Shown one piece after another: positions 63,250 to 64,000 of a stretch of DNA of 64,000 nt (position 1 is its first letter; each line of letters opens with the position of its first letter). The notes beneath the pieces are model-generated. The model saw only the letters and a list, made by a program, of their open reading frames with translations, was not told the origin of the DNA and did no database searches. The stretch covers positions 1 through 64,000 of the forward strand of contig NZ_JAQITD010000007.1 of NCBI RefSeq assembly GCF_028618555.1, read 5' to 3'. Made by a program: the position numbers and the translations under genes. The stretch comes from Bartonella sp. CM31XJBT (GTDB taxonomy: Bacteria > Pseudomonadota > Alphaproteobacteria > Rhizobiales > Rhizobiaceae).

Positions 63250-63807
63250 TTATCCTCCACGCCCATTCTGCATACGAATTGCCTGATCGCGTTGTTTTAT
63301 TGCTTCTTCCAATTGTGGAAGTATTTTGTTCAATTTTCTTGTTAACTTTATGCACATCACCCAAATGATCGGAAAAAAGAAAAGAAATCCAATCCATAGA
63401 GAAGCGTTCAACAGTGACATGATCCCGCTGATCATATCACTCTTCCACCATACCAAATTTGCGATAGAGCAAGCAGCCCGCAAAACAGAAAAGAGGACAA
63501 AGATAAAAAAGATTATTTTACATTCTTTTGAAGAAAGAGGCAGAGATTCTTTGAAGTTAAGAAAGCGCATTTTCGCATCAAGGGTCTTATGCACAAGATT
63601 GTGTCTTTTCATTTCTCCCTGATCATTGCGCAATTGTTGTATGGCTTGTTTTTGTTGCATCGTACTCTTTTTCAAGTCTTGAGCGATTTTAAAAGATAAC
63701 CTCATATGCTTGATCAACAGGTAAGGAAGCCTGACCATAACTATAGCCATTAAAATGGCAATGATGGTGATCCCTAAAACAGCCAAACATTTTATAACAA
63801 TAGTCAC
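63250..63807 (-). CDS. S-M fusion membrane protein, duplicate of 59930
   Basis: 185 residues: CLAVLGITIIAILMAIVMVR, LPYLLIKHMRLSFKIAQDLK, KSTMQQKQAIQQLRNDQGEM, MRFLNFKESLPLSSKECKII, WVMCIKLTRKLNKILPQLEE. Differences from the left copy cluster in the loop between the M-part TMs. Confidence 0.75.
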   Translation of the reverse strand: MTIVIKCLAVLGITIIAILMAIVMVRLPYLLIKHMRLSFKIAQDLKKSTMQQKQAIQQLRNDQGEMKRHNLVHKTLDAKMRFLNFKESLPLSSKECKIIFFIFVLFSVLRAACSIANLVWWKSDMISGIMSLLNASLWIGFLFFFPIIWVMCIKLTRKLNKILPQLEEAIKQRDQAIRMQNGRGG

Positions 63808-63855
63808 TTTTCCCCCCTATCGCATTGATATGAAATCATCATTTTTATCCTCTGC

Positions 63856-64000
63856 TCAAACAAATGTTTCTAACCTCTTCATTGTTTTTTCCACGCCATA
63901 CTGAAGGAAACTATGGAGAATTAAAATGACAGGTAAAAAAACAATAATCCATAGCCAGAACCACAACAGCAGCTGCATGACAAACATGCCAACCGTAAAC
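63856..64000 (-). CDS. S-M fusion membrane protein, 3' part (cut by window end)
   Basis: 48 codons: FTVGMFVMQLLLWFWLWIIV, FLPVILILHSFLQYGVEKTM, KRLETFV. It matches the end of the 60545 gene, so the segmental duplication continues past the window. Confidence 0.7.
   Translation of the reverse strand, partial: FTVGMFVMQLLLWFWLWIIVFLPVILILHSFLQYGVEKTMKRLETFV

Overview
The window looks like a chromosome segment of a Bartonella species (Alphaproteobacteria, Hyphomicrobiales). It is AT-rich. It carries rhizobial-type neighbourhoods (infA-maf-yacG, purE-purK, ykgO-type rpmJ next to a TPR protein, 6S RNA next to the 5-formyl-THF cyclo-ligase, murA with its small upstream gene). It also carries several tandem units of a structured RNA followed by a small XRE regulator, which match the Bartonella-specific Brt/Trp family described in B. 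henselae. Non-coding stretches are long and pyrimidine-rich (C on the plus strand), and tandem duplication is unusually common: many genes have repeated 5' ends, repeated 3' ends or in-frame minisatellites.

Layout. 1-1.2 kb: intergenic direct repeats. 1.2-2.6 kb: Brt/Trp array 1 (three RNAs, one intact regulator). 3.1-4.8 kb: MFS transporter whose 5' end is repeated four times. 5.0-6.5 kb: infA-maf-yacG (minus). 7.4-8.7 kb: a structured leader-like element, then Brt/Trp array 2. 10.7-11.4 kb: DUF5993-like small protein and DsbB. 12.2-14.1 kb: purE-purK, with a repeat-encoded extension on PurK. 15.3-15.8 kb: a lone pair of small membrane proteins. 16.6-18.4 kb: rpmJ, TPR protein and broken 3' copies of the latter. 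19.0-21.0 kb: 6S RNA, cyclo-ligase, YmdB-type phosphoesterase. 21.4-23.4 kb: Brt/Trp array 3 (minus; three regulators) led by the same leader element. 23.4-25.3 kb: murA, a small basic protein, tRNA-Thr(GGT). 27.0-29.9 kb: lipoprotein, secreted protein, a pseudogene, a DnaJ-domain membrane protein cut by a stop.

30.3-41.6 kb is a prophage-type early module: YqaJ exonuclease, repressor, DUF1376 replication protein and primase-helicase with a large minisatellite. It is followed on the minus strand by a tandem array of hydrophobic A/B proteins. 43.66-44.52 kb is an array of eleven palindromic hairpins with an 86-bp period. From 46.1 kb to the window end, nearly everything on the minus strand belongs to one membrane-protein family built from three modules: S (one TM plus a basic tail), M (two TMs plus a basic coiled tail) and L (an S module fused to about 300 residues of soluble domain). 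M and S alternate along the strand and are found separate, overlapping, fused S-M or fused M-S. This array, containing a 3.3-3.6 kb segmental duplication and a coding VNTR, is the best candidate for an undescribed system here. An FMN reductase and a small Rossmann-type protein interrupt it on the plus strand at 51.0-52.1 kb.

All family assignments were made by eye from motifs. No database search was run, and uncertain starts are stated in the entries.
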